A stretch of 64,000 bases of DNA from Acanthosepion esculentum (lineage: Eukaryota > Mollusca > Cephalopoda > Sepiida > Sepiidae), in the NCBI GenBank assembly GCA_964036315.1, contig OZ038496.1, forward strand, positions 21,076,685 to 21,140,684. The letters run 5' to 3'. Made by a program: the position numbers and the translations under genes. The notes under the pieces were generated by a model, which did not search any database, was not told where the DNA came from, and worked only from the letters and a program-made list of their open reading frames with translations. The stretch's first letter is position 1. Each line of letters opens with the position of its first letter. Positions 10,580 to 21,099 of this stretch are shown piece after piece.

Positions 10580-11325
10580 GTACTTTTATTGGAATGCCCA
10601 CTTATTATCTCATATTAACAAAATCCCTTTAATTATTTATTGTTTGTAAATAATTGCCCAACATCATCCACTGATAATTAAACATTATGATGATAAATAA
10701 ATAACGTTTCCTTATAAGTGAAATCAGAAACATTACTGTCTCTTTTGGCATTAATATTATTAATATATTTGAAGGTTGTGATTCAAAGTTTAAAAGATAA
10801 TAATAATCACTTTTTTTGCTTCTTTTCTCCTTTTTAGTTCTAGATTTTTCTTTCATTTCCAGTGTTGGACATTTTTCCTTATCATTTTCTTATCTGTGAA
10901 TATAAAAATATCCCAAATATATTCAGGTTACCTACTTTGGTTCAACCCCCAGCAGTTGTTACAAGAAGATCTTGTTAATGCATTAACAAGAAAAAAGTTG
11001 GAGTCTAAGCTTTTAATTAGATAAAAGTGGCCAATTCAAAAGCGGGTCTAATTTGGCAGTTCTATATATCTGAAATACATATTCTTGTAAAACAAAATCT
11101 TACAGCACTAGATCCTACCTTTTAAGGCACACATTTTTCCCAAAAAAAACACACTGTATCTTATAACCCAAAAGTTGGTTTGGAATAGGCCTTGATGTCA
11201 AGGATATCAATCATACCCTAATATCTCTCTGATACACTGGCCCCCTGGTGATCCCAGCATAAAATATACATTATTATAAATTATTAAATTAGCGATTGGG
11301 AGAATATATATAAATTCTATAAATA
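10580..11325. other. No recognised feature
   Basis: Unassigned AT-rich sequence; the small open frames show no domains. Confidence 0.5.
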
Positions 11326-11329
11326 ATGT

Positions 11330-11712
11330 TTTTATTGATTGATTTGTTTTTTTATGACAACCTTTTGCAGGTTATTTAAAGCCAGAAAATATTTTAAGAT
11401 TGTAAGATTGTTTGGAAGATAATAATGATTTACTGATACAAGTCCTACTAATTAACCTATATCTGGGGGAGAAGAGGTGGATTCATATCTTTCCCAAAAG
11501 TATTTGTACACAATCAAATATAATAAACCTGACAGGAATTGGAACTTGGCTCTCTGATTTCCAATTCCAAGCCATTATCCATTATACCACTCAGACATCC
11601 AAGCTAACAAGGTATTTCCAAGCAGTTACCCATCTAAATATTGACCAGACCTGACATGTCTTAACTTTCGTGATTGTACAAAAACCAGTGTTTCAACATA
11701 TGGCCATAAGTC
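11330..11712 (-). mobile_element. S2 chimeric 5S rRNA-tRNA SINE, near full length
   Basis: Read on the minus strand, the element starts at about 11712 with a 5S rRNA-like head: ATGGCCATATGTTGAAACA, then AATCACGAAAGTTAAGACA, then a diverged form of the 5S 3' half, to about 11610. A tRNA-like unit follows with an A-box near 11590 (AGTGGTATAATGGATAATGG) and a B-box-like CCAAGTTCCAATTCC. The body and a tail with CCTGCAAAAGGTTGTCATAA follow, ending at about 11330. Chimeric 5S-tRNA SINEs are known in vertebrates (AmnSINE1). Other copies here are at 15535, 41167 and 44090. Confidence 0.8.
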
Positions 11713-11734
11713 AATGAAGCAATATGATTCCCAT

Positions 11735-11835
11735 AATAAAATCATTATCTATAGTGTTAACTATGCTGACTCTAGTGGTCCTGTCTAGGATTGAACTCAC
11801 CATCCTTGGCTAACAAATTAGACTCCTACTACTCA
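11735..11835 (-). repeat. Possible tRNA-like SINE head fragment
   Basis: On the minus strand a B-box-like GAGTTCAATCC lies near 11790, with plausible head sequence beyond it. No tail is recognisable. Confidence 0.3.
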
Positions 11836-12119
11836 ATAGATGTTTTCTAAGGAGTGGTAGTAGCTTATTTCCCTTCCTGACAAAGTGGATTTAACCATTA
11901 GGCATTATGTAAGATTTTTTTAAATTTCTCTTCAGTGAGCATTTTTCGGAGGATGGGAGGCAAATGACCAATTTTAACCAGTGACCTGAGTGTATGCTCT
12001 CAGGTTCTTCACGTTAAGACCTGACCTTGTGTTGCATCTTGCCTCAGTGAGGAGGTTACGGGTAGATTTTGAACATTTTTCTGTTGTTTGGTGAACTGTT
12101 TTAACATATAGAATTTTTT

Positions 12120-12502
12120 TTTTTTTAAGCATTTCACCACATGCAAGGTGGGAGTGCCACTAGCATGCAAGGGGTTACAGAGAGTGAAGTTAAGAGTAAA
12201 GAGGAGTGTTTGAGGAAAGGATAAAGAGAAGGAGGGGTATCAAGATCAATGTCGATTAGCATTACATTTGAATATTTGAAGATTATAGCTATCAGGGATG
12301 CAAGTAAGAGGAAGGGAGTTCCACTATCGGGAAGTGCGAGAGAAGAAGCTGTTGGAGTAGAAGAGGTAGTTACATTTAACTGTTTCAACAGTGAAGGGGT
12401 GGAACCGAGATGCCAACCTAGGAGCACACTTAAATTCATGCAGTTGGAGCACCAGTGAAAATAGCTTGTCAGAGCAGATACCATGAAAATATTTATATAT
12501 TA
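12120..12502 (-). pseudogene. LINE-A reverse transcriptase C-terminus and 3' end
   Basis: On the minus strand the sequence encodes the C-terminal tail of a non-LTR retrotransposon polyprotein: KYFHGICSDKL, then LHEFK, then an in-frame stop directly before WNSLPLTCIPDS. It continues into the 3' untranslated end that all LINE-A copies here share, a variant of TTGCTTGGGGTGAAATG. This region lies after the catalytic domain, so no activity remains. The copy is 5'-truncated and carries an in-frame stop. Sister fragments: 16703, 23505, 34680, 38690, 49165, 51175 and 58577. Confidence 0.8.
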
Positions 12503-12504
12503 TA

Positions 12505-13010
12505 TTCTCTCATATTGTCTATGAGGAAAAGCAACAGATATTAAATAAATGCAAGAAATTATTGATTCCATCAATAGAAACAATAATGCACAAATGTTAT
12601 AATTAGTTCCAGATATGTGCTAAATTCAACCCTGTGTCACATTCCACTTGCGTGAGTATGTGGTTAAATCCCTACACCTCTGTAAGATATATGTCAATAA
12701 ATATGCTATATAAAAAACACAGATATTACTTTTAATACATCTACTGCTATCTTAGATATACAATGCATACAGCGCAGTAAAATAAGCTTGTCCTTGACTC
12801 AGTGCTGCAAGGCAGAACAGAGTTTTAGCATTGCTGTGGCTATTTATATTACCTTAAATAAAACCAAGGAATAGATTTTCATGTGCATTACAAGTAATAT
12901 GAAACATGTCATAAAACTCTCATTTGCATCATGTGACAGTAAACATGTCAATAATTAAACCTGCAATAACCTTGAAAAATTCCTAGCCCAGCATCATGAT
13001 ATTGTGAAAA
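12505..13010. other. No recognised feature
   Basis: Unassigned. CATTCCACTTGCGTGAGTAT at about 12641-12660 resembles GCCACATTCCATTGGAGTG near 62382, so a further dispersed repeat may be present. Confidence 0.4.
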
Positions 13011-13014
13011 GTTG

Positions 13015-13690
13015 AGGTGGGTGAAAACTTGGCCTTGTAAAATTATTCAAATCATCCACAATGAAAAATGAAAGAAAAAGAATAAAGCAGATAAAGTGTA
13101 AATCCAAAATTTTTATATTCCAGAAATAGTTGTAGTGATTTTAGACACATGAAAATTTCTTAATGACTTCACCTTGGACTGTTACATCCAACTACTACTC
13201 ATATTATCATGCAGACTGTTTGGACACAGACTATTTGATACATTGTCTTTTATTTATACCTCATATATGGACATAACAGTAGAAACAAAATGCATGTGAA
13301 TATTTAACAAAAAAAAAGTTCAGCTGAATTCTAAATTGTGTTACTTTATGAGCATATAACTTATAATAACCTAATAACTATACATGCTTAAAAGCTCAAA
13401 TGTTTGCAGCAAGATAATTTGATATGTTTTGAATGCTGTGTAATTTTTATCTTCCTCCATAAATTATAAGCTAATTAAACTTTATTTTAAGTTGGTATCT
13501 ACTCAGCAGGGATATCATATCTTAATAACTTTCATTAAAAAGACATTTTTATCTTATCTGAAGCAGTTTAAATAATAGAATATGTTCTTATAACATGTCC
13601 ACTATAATTTTAATCTGTCTAATTCATTCATTTCACTAAATCTTAATTTATATGGAATATTAAAGCTTTTCTTTACAATATCACACCTCA
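13015..13690. repeat. R1 long dispersed repeat, copy 1
   Basis: Aligns by eye along its whole length with 46085-46796. Shared landmarks in the same order are TTGGCCTTGTAAAA, TAAATCCAAA..TTTATATTCC, CTTTTATTTATACCT, AACTATACATGCTTAAAAGC, AATGCTGTGTAATTTT, AATAGAATATGTTCT and GTCCACTATAATTT. The copies differ by many substitutions and small indels. There are no open frames, no terminal repeats and no pol III boxes that I can see. Family unknown. Confidence 0.8.
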
Positions 13691-13694
13691 CTCT

Positions 13695-14380
13695 GCAACA
13701 AGTGGAATTATGTTTTGGAGATTGTGACTGAAAAACGTTCTATTTTTAATATTGTTCATGAAAATATGTCCGCATATTTTTCATTTGTTTAACCTAAAAT
13801 ATAATGCTCGTTGAAAATTCAAGCTGTAAAAAACATTAAATTTAAAAAATACATGAACCTAGAAAATAAGTTACCCCTCACAAGACCATATAAATGATTT
13901 TGAATTATATCTAGGCTGGAAGATGAGGATTTATCAGCTCCAACCTTTTTTTGGTTTAATATAATGCTTGCAAAGATAAAAACAAAACAGAAGAAGTCAG
14001 TTTTGGTTGAAGGCAAGAGAAGAGTCACCTAGTGAAGATCAATCTCACTACTCAGTAGTAATGCTCTACTGGACCAGGTTGTTAACCATTACTTCAGGAT
14101 AAGATTTTTTTCCAGAAGCATCATGTGAAGAATAATTTTAAGTAGAGTTCTTAAAAAGGAAAGTCAATGCTTTTTTTTTGTTTTATTTTGTTCTCTGATT
14201 GGCTATATTTTTATTCTTTTATTCTTTTGAGCTGAAGTGGTACTTCTTCTTTCACTTCAACCTACCTAAAAATGGAAAACCTCTGAATGAACTTCTCTTT
14301 GGGAATCAGTCTTTGTCTTGAAAATTTTAAGCTTACTAGAATAGTACCCATAAAAAATGATGGAATTAGTTATGTATTGA
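13695..14380. other. No recognised feature
   Basis: Unassigned. A weak tRNA-like stretch on the minus strand near 14020-14085 is too diverged to call. Confidence 0.4.
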
Positions 14381-14388
14381 TTCACATG

Positions 14389-14487
14389 TATGCTCTCCCT
14401 AGGATCAGAGAGTCTGTATACTCTACCTAGAATCAGAGAGCCTATACTCTAACTAGGATCAGAGTATTTGCTTAGGATCAAAATATC
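14389..14487 (+). repeat. ~30-bp tandem repeat, 3-4 copies
   Basis: Imperfect repeats containing CTAGGATCAGAGAG and TATACTCTA, shortening toward the 3' side. Confidence 0.75.
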
Positions 14488-14597
14488 AGCACAATGCTTC
14501 AAATGAAATTAATAAAGATTAATAATTGTGAGCTGTGAATTTGTCATGTTTGTTCTTGGAGAGATAATGGTGTAATTTCCTATTGCCTTCTCCACAG

Positions 14598-15120
14598 TGT
14601 TTTTATTGAGACATCTACTCTGCTATATGGAAATGAAAGCTAGATAATTTCAACATCAATGAAAAAAATACTTAAAGCAATTGAGATGTCATTCTGCCAA
14701 TGCATATTAAGAATACCATGGACAGAACATGCAGAAAATGAGGAAGTTCTAAGAAGAAACGGGCATTACAAAGTAAATCTTGATAACAATCAGATAATGG
14801 TTGCTGAAATTTGGGGGGCATATGATGAGGAAATCTGAAGGTGCAAGGGAATAGTGAAAGATGCCTTCCAAAAAATAAGAAAAGTATTAAGAGTTAGGAA
14901 AGAAGAATGAAGGAAAAAAATAACTTGGAGAATTTAACATTCAGAAAATAAGAGAAGCAGAAGAAAGCAACGAGAAACCTATTTGGCAAGTCTGTGCAAA
15001 TGAATGGCAATAAAGAGAAATAGGGGTTATAAAGCAGAAAGTATGGCTGAAAACAAAAAAGGAAAAAAGCAGGAAGTTATGGAGAGCCATGATTGCCAAT
15101 ATCTTGAAGGGACATGGCAT
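14598..15120 (+). pseudogene. LINE-B C-terminal fragment, internally scrambled
   Basis: Encodes pieces of the region after the reverse transcriptase domain: TSTLLYGNES, then ILRIPWTEHAENEEVLRR, and near the end a relative of WRAMIAYVLKGHGT (VMESHDCQYLEGTWH in a shifted frame). Between them, at about 14845-14905, lies IVKDAFQKIRKVLRVRK, which in other copies (for example 51630) comes before the LLYG motif, so the segment order is rearranged. Several stops and frameshifts are present. The family resembles RTE/BovB-like LINEs in its C-terminal motif order, but the exact clade is uncertain. Confidence 0.7.
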
Positions 15121-15124
15121 AGAG

Positions 15125-15530
15125 AGAGAATGAAGATATTGATTTTCTTTTTTAAAACAAGTTGGCTGAGTTGTAATCCTCAGTGTGGACACTAAAATTT
15201 CTCACTACTTATAACCATTGAAATCAAATGTTTTGGACTAAATTGGTAGACAAGATATCAATGCTGTATTATAAATCAATGCCCTATAAAAAGAACATCT
15301 AATTTTTAAAGCCAGACTTCTAAATAGTCTCTATCATCCATGTAAAATATTTATAAAATATTGCTATGAAGGTTGGTTTTTATTGCTGCTACTATTGCCA
15401 TTATTTATATTATATTCTGTTATATTATAAATAAATACCCACAAAGGAATAAGAAATCAATACGAAAGGAAAATTTTAAATCCAGTTAAGTATTATGTTT
15501 CTAATTTGTTCCTCTTAGCATATTTTAATT
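15125..15530. other. No recognised feature
   Basis: AT-rich unassigned sequence. Confidence 0.5.
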
Positions 15531-15534
15531 TGAT

Positions 15535-15925
15535 TTAATTTGATTTGATTTTTATGTCTTATCAACCTTTTGCAGTTTATTTAAAACCAGAAAATAGTTT
15601 TAGACTGTAACAAATTTTTAAAAAGTAATAATGATTTACTAATACAAATCCTACTGATTAACCCATAGCTGGGAGGAGAAGAGGTGGATTCATACATTCC
15701 CCAAAGTTATTTTCACGTAAGTGAATATAACAAACCCAACTGAAATTGGAACTCAGCTCTCCAGTTTCCCATTCTGTGTCATATTCCATTACATCGCTAA
15801 GACATCCAAGCCTAGAGCCTCTGGTATTCCTAAATAGTCACCCATCTAAGTACTGACAAGGCTCGCTGTTGATTAACTGGTGATTATATGAGAACCCGTG
15901 TTCCTAATGTGATATGACTGTAAGC
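15535..15925 (-). mobile_element. S2 chimeric 5S rRNA-tRNA SINE, near full length
   Basis: Same layout as 11330-11712. The 5S-like head is about 15815-15925 on the minus strand and includes a relative of AGTACTTAGATGGGTGACTA. Next come a tRNA-like head with a B-box near 15755 (GAGTTCCAATTTC), the body, and a tail with AAACTGCAAAAGGTTGATAA. The two copies differ by many substitutions, so both are old. Confidence 0.8.
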
Positions 15926-15929
15926 CCTG

Positions 15930-16700
15930 CATGTTTTGAGAGTTCTGTTTTAAACGCTCGGCGGTTGTTAGATCCTAGAAATAATGAGTTCTATAGTCTA
16001 ATTGTCAATATATGTTGTTTAACTCTTTGTTTGTCAGTGATTTTTTTAATAAACAAAATAAATAAATATACTGTTTAATAAATAAATGGAGTGTATACTC
16101 AAATATGAGTATCCATTAAAAATAACATTTAGCATCAATAAGCAATTATGTCTTGTATTACAATAACAATGGACTCTCTTATTAGAAAGTTGTCAGAAAA
16201 TGTTAATATATGACTTTTTATTTCTTTTGTTTTGTGTTAGCTTTAATAGGATATTTTTATTTTTAACAATGATTTAAGGGGTAGAATTATTTCTTAGATG
16301 CAACAATAGAGTTAACTATATAGATAAAATTGTAAATTTCTCATGCAAAAGATATAACCAATACAATTGCAGAATTACTTAAATATTTCTGTCATTTTTT
16401 CATGGTAAGAGTAAACTAGCTTTTAAATAATTGGTTTATTAACATGTAATTAATGTGTCCTTGTGGGTGATGAACTATTTTCCACTCTACAACCCCTTCC
16501 TCACAAACAAAAAGTCACAAGCTTCTTGCTGCTCTATTGCCATTTCCATGAAAAGGAGTAAGTGGCTTGTGGCAATTGATTCAGACAAACTATATTCCTT
16601 AGTTTCACCAGTTCTAAACTACTTTCTTCCATGCTACATATATTGTAATAAACCACCCTCATTCCCTTTGTATTCCATTGATGAACCTGTTTCTTTATTT
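15930..16700. other. No recognised feature
   Basis: AT-rich unassigned sequence with no domain-bearing open frame. Confidence 0.5.
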
Positions 16701-16702
16701 TT

Positions 16703-16815
16703 AAATCAATTCACCCCAAGCAAGGCAACAACACCACTAAGACACAAGGGGCTACTGAGAGTGAAGGAGAATGAAAAGACTGGAAACCCAATCCTAAACA
16801 AGAAACAAAGTATAA
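16703..16815 (-). mobile_element. LINE-A 3' end, strongly 5'-truncated
   Basis: Contains only the shared terminal region. On plus it reads TTCACCCCAAGCAAGGCAAC, then GACACAAGGGG, then GGAAACCCAATCCTAAAC. The coding part is absent. It matches 34680-34810 closely. Confidence 0.75.
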
Positions 16816-16819
16816 ACCT

Positions 16820-17160
16820 CTACTACTGTTCAGAAGGCTGGGGAGGAGTTTGAATGAGGCAACAGGCAAACCTATCTAATCCTAGAGAATGCTTGCCCAA
16901 TCACTACAATCTTAAACTGTTCAAGTCTTGGGTCAACTGTTATCTTCCCCACATATCTGCATAAACTGTGACTCTTACTCTGTAACCCTCTATTTCGAGT
17001 TGCTCTCGGGCCTTGTACAAGTTGAAGATCATTTAAAAAAATGTACAAAAACACATGGAAAGAATACACTCTTGTATTATTCTCTTTCACAGATTTATAA
17101 TAGAGAGCAAAACATCAGTTTGTTCACCAAAGGCATATGGGGAAGTGTTGAAAAGTTCTC
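16820..17160. other. No recognised feature
   Basis: Overlapping short open frames on both strands, none with a recognised domain. Confidence 0.45.
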
Positions 17161-17167
17161 AGCCTGG

Positions 17168-17531
17168 TTTTGATCGTAGTATATTCTTAGGTAGATCATT
17201 TATGGGTTTGTCCGAGAAGTGAGCATTGAGGGAATGCCTGTGTTGACTGCCAGGCCCTCTGTGGACTGGTCATTAATAACTACTTTCAGGAAAAGGATTT
17301 CCAGTGGTTTCATAGCTGGAGAGCTTGTGCAGCAAACCTTTGTACCACACCTTGTCAAAGGCCTTTGAGATATTTAATGCTATATTTATTGCAGTATGTG
17401 TGTTATCAAAGGCCTCACTAATTCTGTGTGTAGTGGTAGTTAGGACATCAGCAGTAGATCGGGCTGATCGAAAACCATACTGTTCATCGCACAAGAGGTC
17501 TTTCATGTCCAGTTGCTCAATGACCATCTAA
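17168..17531 (-). pseudogene. Non-LTR reverse transcriptase fragment (Jockey/CR1-like)
   Basis: The minus-strand frame contains the reverse transcriptase signature DEQYGFRSARSTADVL followed about 25 residues later by ALNISKAFDKVWYKGLLHKL, which is motif A. The first Asp of the usual LDISKAFD is Asn here, so a catalytic metal ligand is lost. After a stop, a frameshifted relative of the next conserved part appears (NTGIP, then INDLPKNILRSK near 17170-17215). About 120 codons of a domain normally over 250 residues remain. Reverse transcription at the insertion target would be the ancestral role. This family differs from LINE-B. Confidence 0.85.
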
Positions 17532-17534
17532 ATT

Positions 17535-18720
17535 CCACTTGCTTCTATTTATACGGATATTATCTTATGTGTATAGTTAGATAAATCAGCAGAAAATGTC
17601 CTTTAAACATGAAACTATCAATCATCAGTGTTGTTTGTTAATTAAATATTGATTGTATTTTTTTAGATAACTTTATATCCATTTTTGTCTCAATTCACTG
17701 ACAACCTGCGTTTATTTTTATGAGGGTTTTATCTTTAATTTTCTGTAGGTTTTTCTTTTCATCTTATTTATATATTTTTTGTAATTTCTATTGCAATGCT
17801 CGGATGATTTTTATATTCTATGACCATCAGGCATACAGCATGGTTATTAAATAAATAATAAAACTTTGAACAGCAAAATTGAATTGTAAAAGAAAACTAG
17901 TCAAATATTAATCACGGTAATGCTTTATCTAAGAAATTACAACAACTTAAGGGATTTTATTATTAGAATCAGGCCCTTAGGTTTCTGGGATGTACTATAC
18001 CAATTAGGTGTAATGTATATTAACTAATGTTAATTGACCTCATGCAGCTTTTCAAAATACTATCTTACTCTTATCTACTAAAAATAGTTCCTTTTTTCAA
18101 AGTGTTTTTATGCCATATCCTTTTTCTTTGTACACCTGACTTCACTTCCATATTTCTGATATAGAACTGTCTACTAAGAGTTTCAGTGTGGTGTATTTGT
18201 AAATGCAAAAATATAAGGTGTCAGAATCAAGTAAAATTCTCTACACTAATCTAGAGTGCAATTAACCATTCAGATATATAATGTATATATACTAGTGTAC
18301 TAGTGTAAAATTGACGGCTAGAAGGAATGTATTAAAAGTAATATGTATTATATTCTGAGTAATTTTCATTTAATCCAGTACAATTTCGTAATTTAAAATA
18401 GTTTATTGTTAATGTTAATAATTGAACAGTGTACAATTTATCAACACTTCAGGAAAGATATCTATATTTTATCTTCGTTGTGTGCGTACGTGTATGCATG
18501 CAGCTTTTGTACATGTGTTTCTGTGACACACCTTGGGTGTTCTTGAGAGTCAAATTTGCTGAGAAATTAAAACATTCTCACTAGTGATAGTTGACCTCAC
18601 AATCCAAAACACCTCGAAGAAAAGTAACTTTATGTGAAGTTTAATTCAAGCTGAAATAAAATATAAACCTTGGCCATTTTGTCTGACATATATTTATCTC
18701 CTCTCTCTATCCCTTTCTAT
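17535..18720. other. No recognised feature
   Basis: AT-rich sequence with no repeat family or gene that I can support. Confidence 0.5.
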
Positions 18721-18725
18721 TACCT

Positions 18726-18726
<1 letters not shown>

Positions 18727-18760
<34 letters not shown>
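18727..18760. repeat. (CT)n microsatellite
   Basis: CT dinucleotide run of about 32 bases. Confidence 0.95.
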
Positions 18761-18989
18761 AGTTGTGTATCAGTTTCTTTTCATGGCTACTTTCTATCAC
18801 TCCTTTCGCTTTGATTGTAGTTCACAGAGAGAGGGAAAGAAGGGGATTGCTTTGTAGTTTGTCAGCATGGTAGCTTTTTGTGTGTCGACGTGAAGGGGTT
18901 CATGACTTCTGTGTGTCTCATGTCAAAATTTGTTGTCCCTCAGTTGCTACACACAAAAAAAAACTTAGATATATATGTGGCATATTATA

Positions 18990-19175
18990 TTTTAAGAATA
19001 TATATGTATGTGTATATATATTTATGTACGCATATATGTGCATGTGTATATTTATGTGTAAATATATATTCATGTATTTATGTATATATATATATTCATC
19101 TTGTCCTTTTACAGATATATATTTTAGTTATAACTTAAATTTTACATATATATAGAGAGAGAGAGAGAGAGAGAG
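18990..19175. repeat. ATGT-rich simple sequence ending in (GA)n
   Basis: Mixed TATATG/TGTATA repeats followed by a GA run at about 19154-19175. Confidence 0.8.
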
Positions 19176-19239
19176 CCCAGGGAGGATAAAATCCAGAGAT
19201 CTCAATGTAAATCAGAGCTAATAATTTAAATAAAAACAG

Positions 19240-19320
19240 ATTACTTTAAGGTTCCATATAATAAATTATTTCACCACAGCCCTTTTAAAGGACAGTGGAT
19301 CATCAGATTTATTTCCAAAT
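19240..19320. repeat. Imperfect hairpin (CCAC-AAGG/CCTT-GTGG)
   Basis: Arms around 19273-19296 fold as ACCACAG.CCCTTT against AAAGGAC.GTGG, next to a second small AT hairpin. It resembles a hammerhead core on the minus strand but lacks stem I (see the rejected list). Confidence 0.5.
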
Positions 19321-19397
19321 GTTGAAATGAAAAAATGAAAATAAATTTACACATTTATGACGGGCAATAATAAGGAAATTAACGAAGTGGGAGCAGT

Positions 19398-19398
19398 G

Positions 19399-19475
<77 letters not shown>
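19398..19475. repeat. (AT)n(GT)n microsatellite
   Basis: TA run with one TG interruption, ending in a TG run. Confidence 0.95.
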
Positions 19476-19964
19476 CTTTTTATGCGTTTCTACTCATCAA
19501 TGATTACCATTGCCTACAGACATTTTTTTCTATAATTACTTTTAACAGTCTCCAGTGCCACCTGAAAAAATCCCATATTACTCTTTTCATGGAACAAAAC
19601 AATCTATAAAACAATAAGCAGATAAAAAAAAAACAAGTAACATTGAGATTATAAATGTTAGGAAATGTAACAAAAATGTTTACTTCTCGTTAATAACAAA
19701 ATATTATTGAGTAAATGCATAACTCTATTGTACATGAAAGCACCCAAAATATTGATGTTTACTAAGATTTGCACAGCACAAGACCAAATATAGAGAAATG
19801 AATTATGAAAATTCTGAAATTGCACCAGACGCAGATCTCTGGCACCTGTGGGAAACACAATTATCTCAACCACCAGGAAGGCCTACCAACTAAATATAGT
19901 CACAACAAAGTAGATATTTATTGAGATCAACTTAGTATGGCACTCAAAACAAAACTGAACATAC

Positions 19965-20335
19965 TTCATTCTTGTTTTTTTATACTAAAATTAATGCAAT
20001 ACAAGGCCCAAGAGCCACTCAATGTTGAGGATTGTTTTTATATACTAAAGTTCACTCAATATATGATCCAAGAGCCACTAAATGTAAAAAAAAATATGTT
20101 GATTACTTTTTTTATATACTAAAATTCACTAAATACAAGGCTCAAAGGCCACTCAATGTAGAGGATTACTTTTTTATTTACGAAAGTTCACTAAATACAT
20201 GGCTCAGGAGCCACTCAAAGTAGAGAATTGTTTTTAATATTAAAGTTCACTCCATACAAAGCTCAAGAGCCACTCAAAGTAGAGTATTACTTTTTTCTTT
20301 TTTTGACTAATGTTCACCATATACAAAATAGAGGG
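19965..20335 (-). repeat. ~63-bp tandem repeat in the LINE-C 3' region
   Basis: Five to six imperfect units. On plus each contains TACTAAA.TTCACT, ATACA.GGC, then GAGCCACTCAA.GTAGAG. A single unit of the same sequence sits at the same relative place in the LINE-C fragments at 45255 and 62398, so the array expanded inside the 3' region of this copy. Confidence 0.8.
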
Positions 20336-20665
20336 ATACTGAATGATGTTGAATGAGCAAGGAGATATACAGTTTATGAGATTATGTAGGAGATATCCTG
20401 GTGAAACCTCAACTTGAGGAGGTCAATGCGAAAACACCATCTTGTGGGTATGCTCCACAAAGTAGCAGTTCTTGGGAAGAAGCTGTCTCAATGGAACTTC
20501 TTACTAACGGAATACAAAAGGAATGAGGATGACTTGTCTGAGTGAACATAGCACAGCAGTTTTTAGCTGCAATAGTCATAACCAAGGAATTGTAGCTTGT
20601 CAGAACATTTGCCATAGAAATAGTGTTAGAGTAGTGAGAGATCTGAGTATCCACTAAAAATAGCA
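20336..20665 (-). pseudogene. LINE-C reverse transcriptase C-terminus
   Basis: On the minus strand the sequence reads SDKSSSFLLYSV.KKFH, a stop, then DSFFPRTATLW, the same C-terminal tail seen intact at 62534-62737 (KFHSDSLFPRTATFWNRLL). This part lies after the catalytic palm and is typical of LINE ORF2 ends. There is one in-frame stop and no catalytic residues. Its 3' side continues into the tandem array at 19965-20335. Confidence 0.75.
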
Positions 20666-20673
20666 TTTGAATT

Positions 20674-20702
20674 AATATATGTGTGTGTGTGTGTGTGTGT
20701 AG
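20674..20702. repeat. (GT)n microsatellite
   Basis: TG run of about 25 bases. Confidence 0.95.
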
Positions 20703-20846
20703 TACAGGTAATCAATCCGTTGGTATATAATCCAGGTGTATCCTAGTAATACTAATTATTAAAACTGATCCACAGAGAGCTCAATGTATTTATTATAACA
20801 GAACATATGTATTTTTTACATTAAAAAATTTTTGGGATTTTTGCTG

Positions 20847-20850
<4 letters not shown>

Positions 20851-20896
<46 letters not shown>
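20851..20896. repeat. (AT)n microsatellite
   Basis: TA run of about 45 bases. Confidence 0.97.
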
Positions 20897-20897
<1 letters not shown>

Positions 20898-21058
20898 ATG
20901 TATGCTATATTTATTTAATAGTGCCCAATATCAGGGATAGAGTATGTGTAACTATAAAAGTGGTCACTGAGGTCAACACCAAGCAATGATCACAATCAAA
21001 CCTGAAGATTGTGTTCAAGCATTAAACAGTCACTGCTCAGTGTTGATCTCAGTGCCCA

Positions 21059-21062
<4 letters not shown>

Positions 21063-21096
<34 letters not shown>
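21063..21096. repeat. (AT)n microsatellite
   Basis: TA run of about 32 bases. Confidence 0.97.
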
Positions 21097-21099
21097 ACA

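Noticed and set aside
12134..12484. 116-codon minus open frame without stops
   Set aside because: It is the wrong frame of a LINE-A tail; the true coding frame is offset and contains a stop before WNSLP.
19240..19320. Minus-strand CTGATGA, a strong ~11-bp hairpin, GAAA, and a second small hairpin: a near hammerhead
   Set aside because: Core order and stems II and III are present, but no pairing partner exists for stem I, and the bases closing stem II are U-U. More likely a chance fold in a short palindrome.
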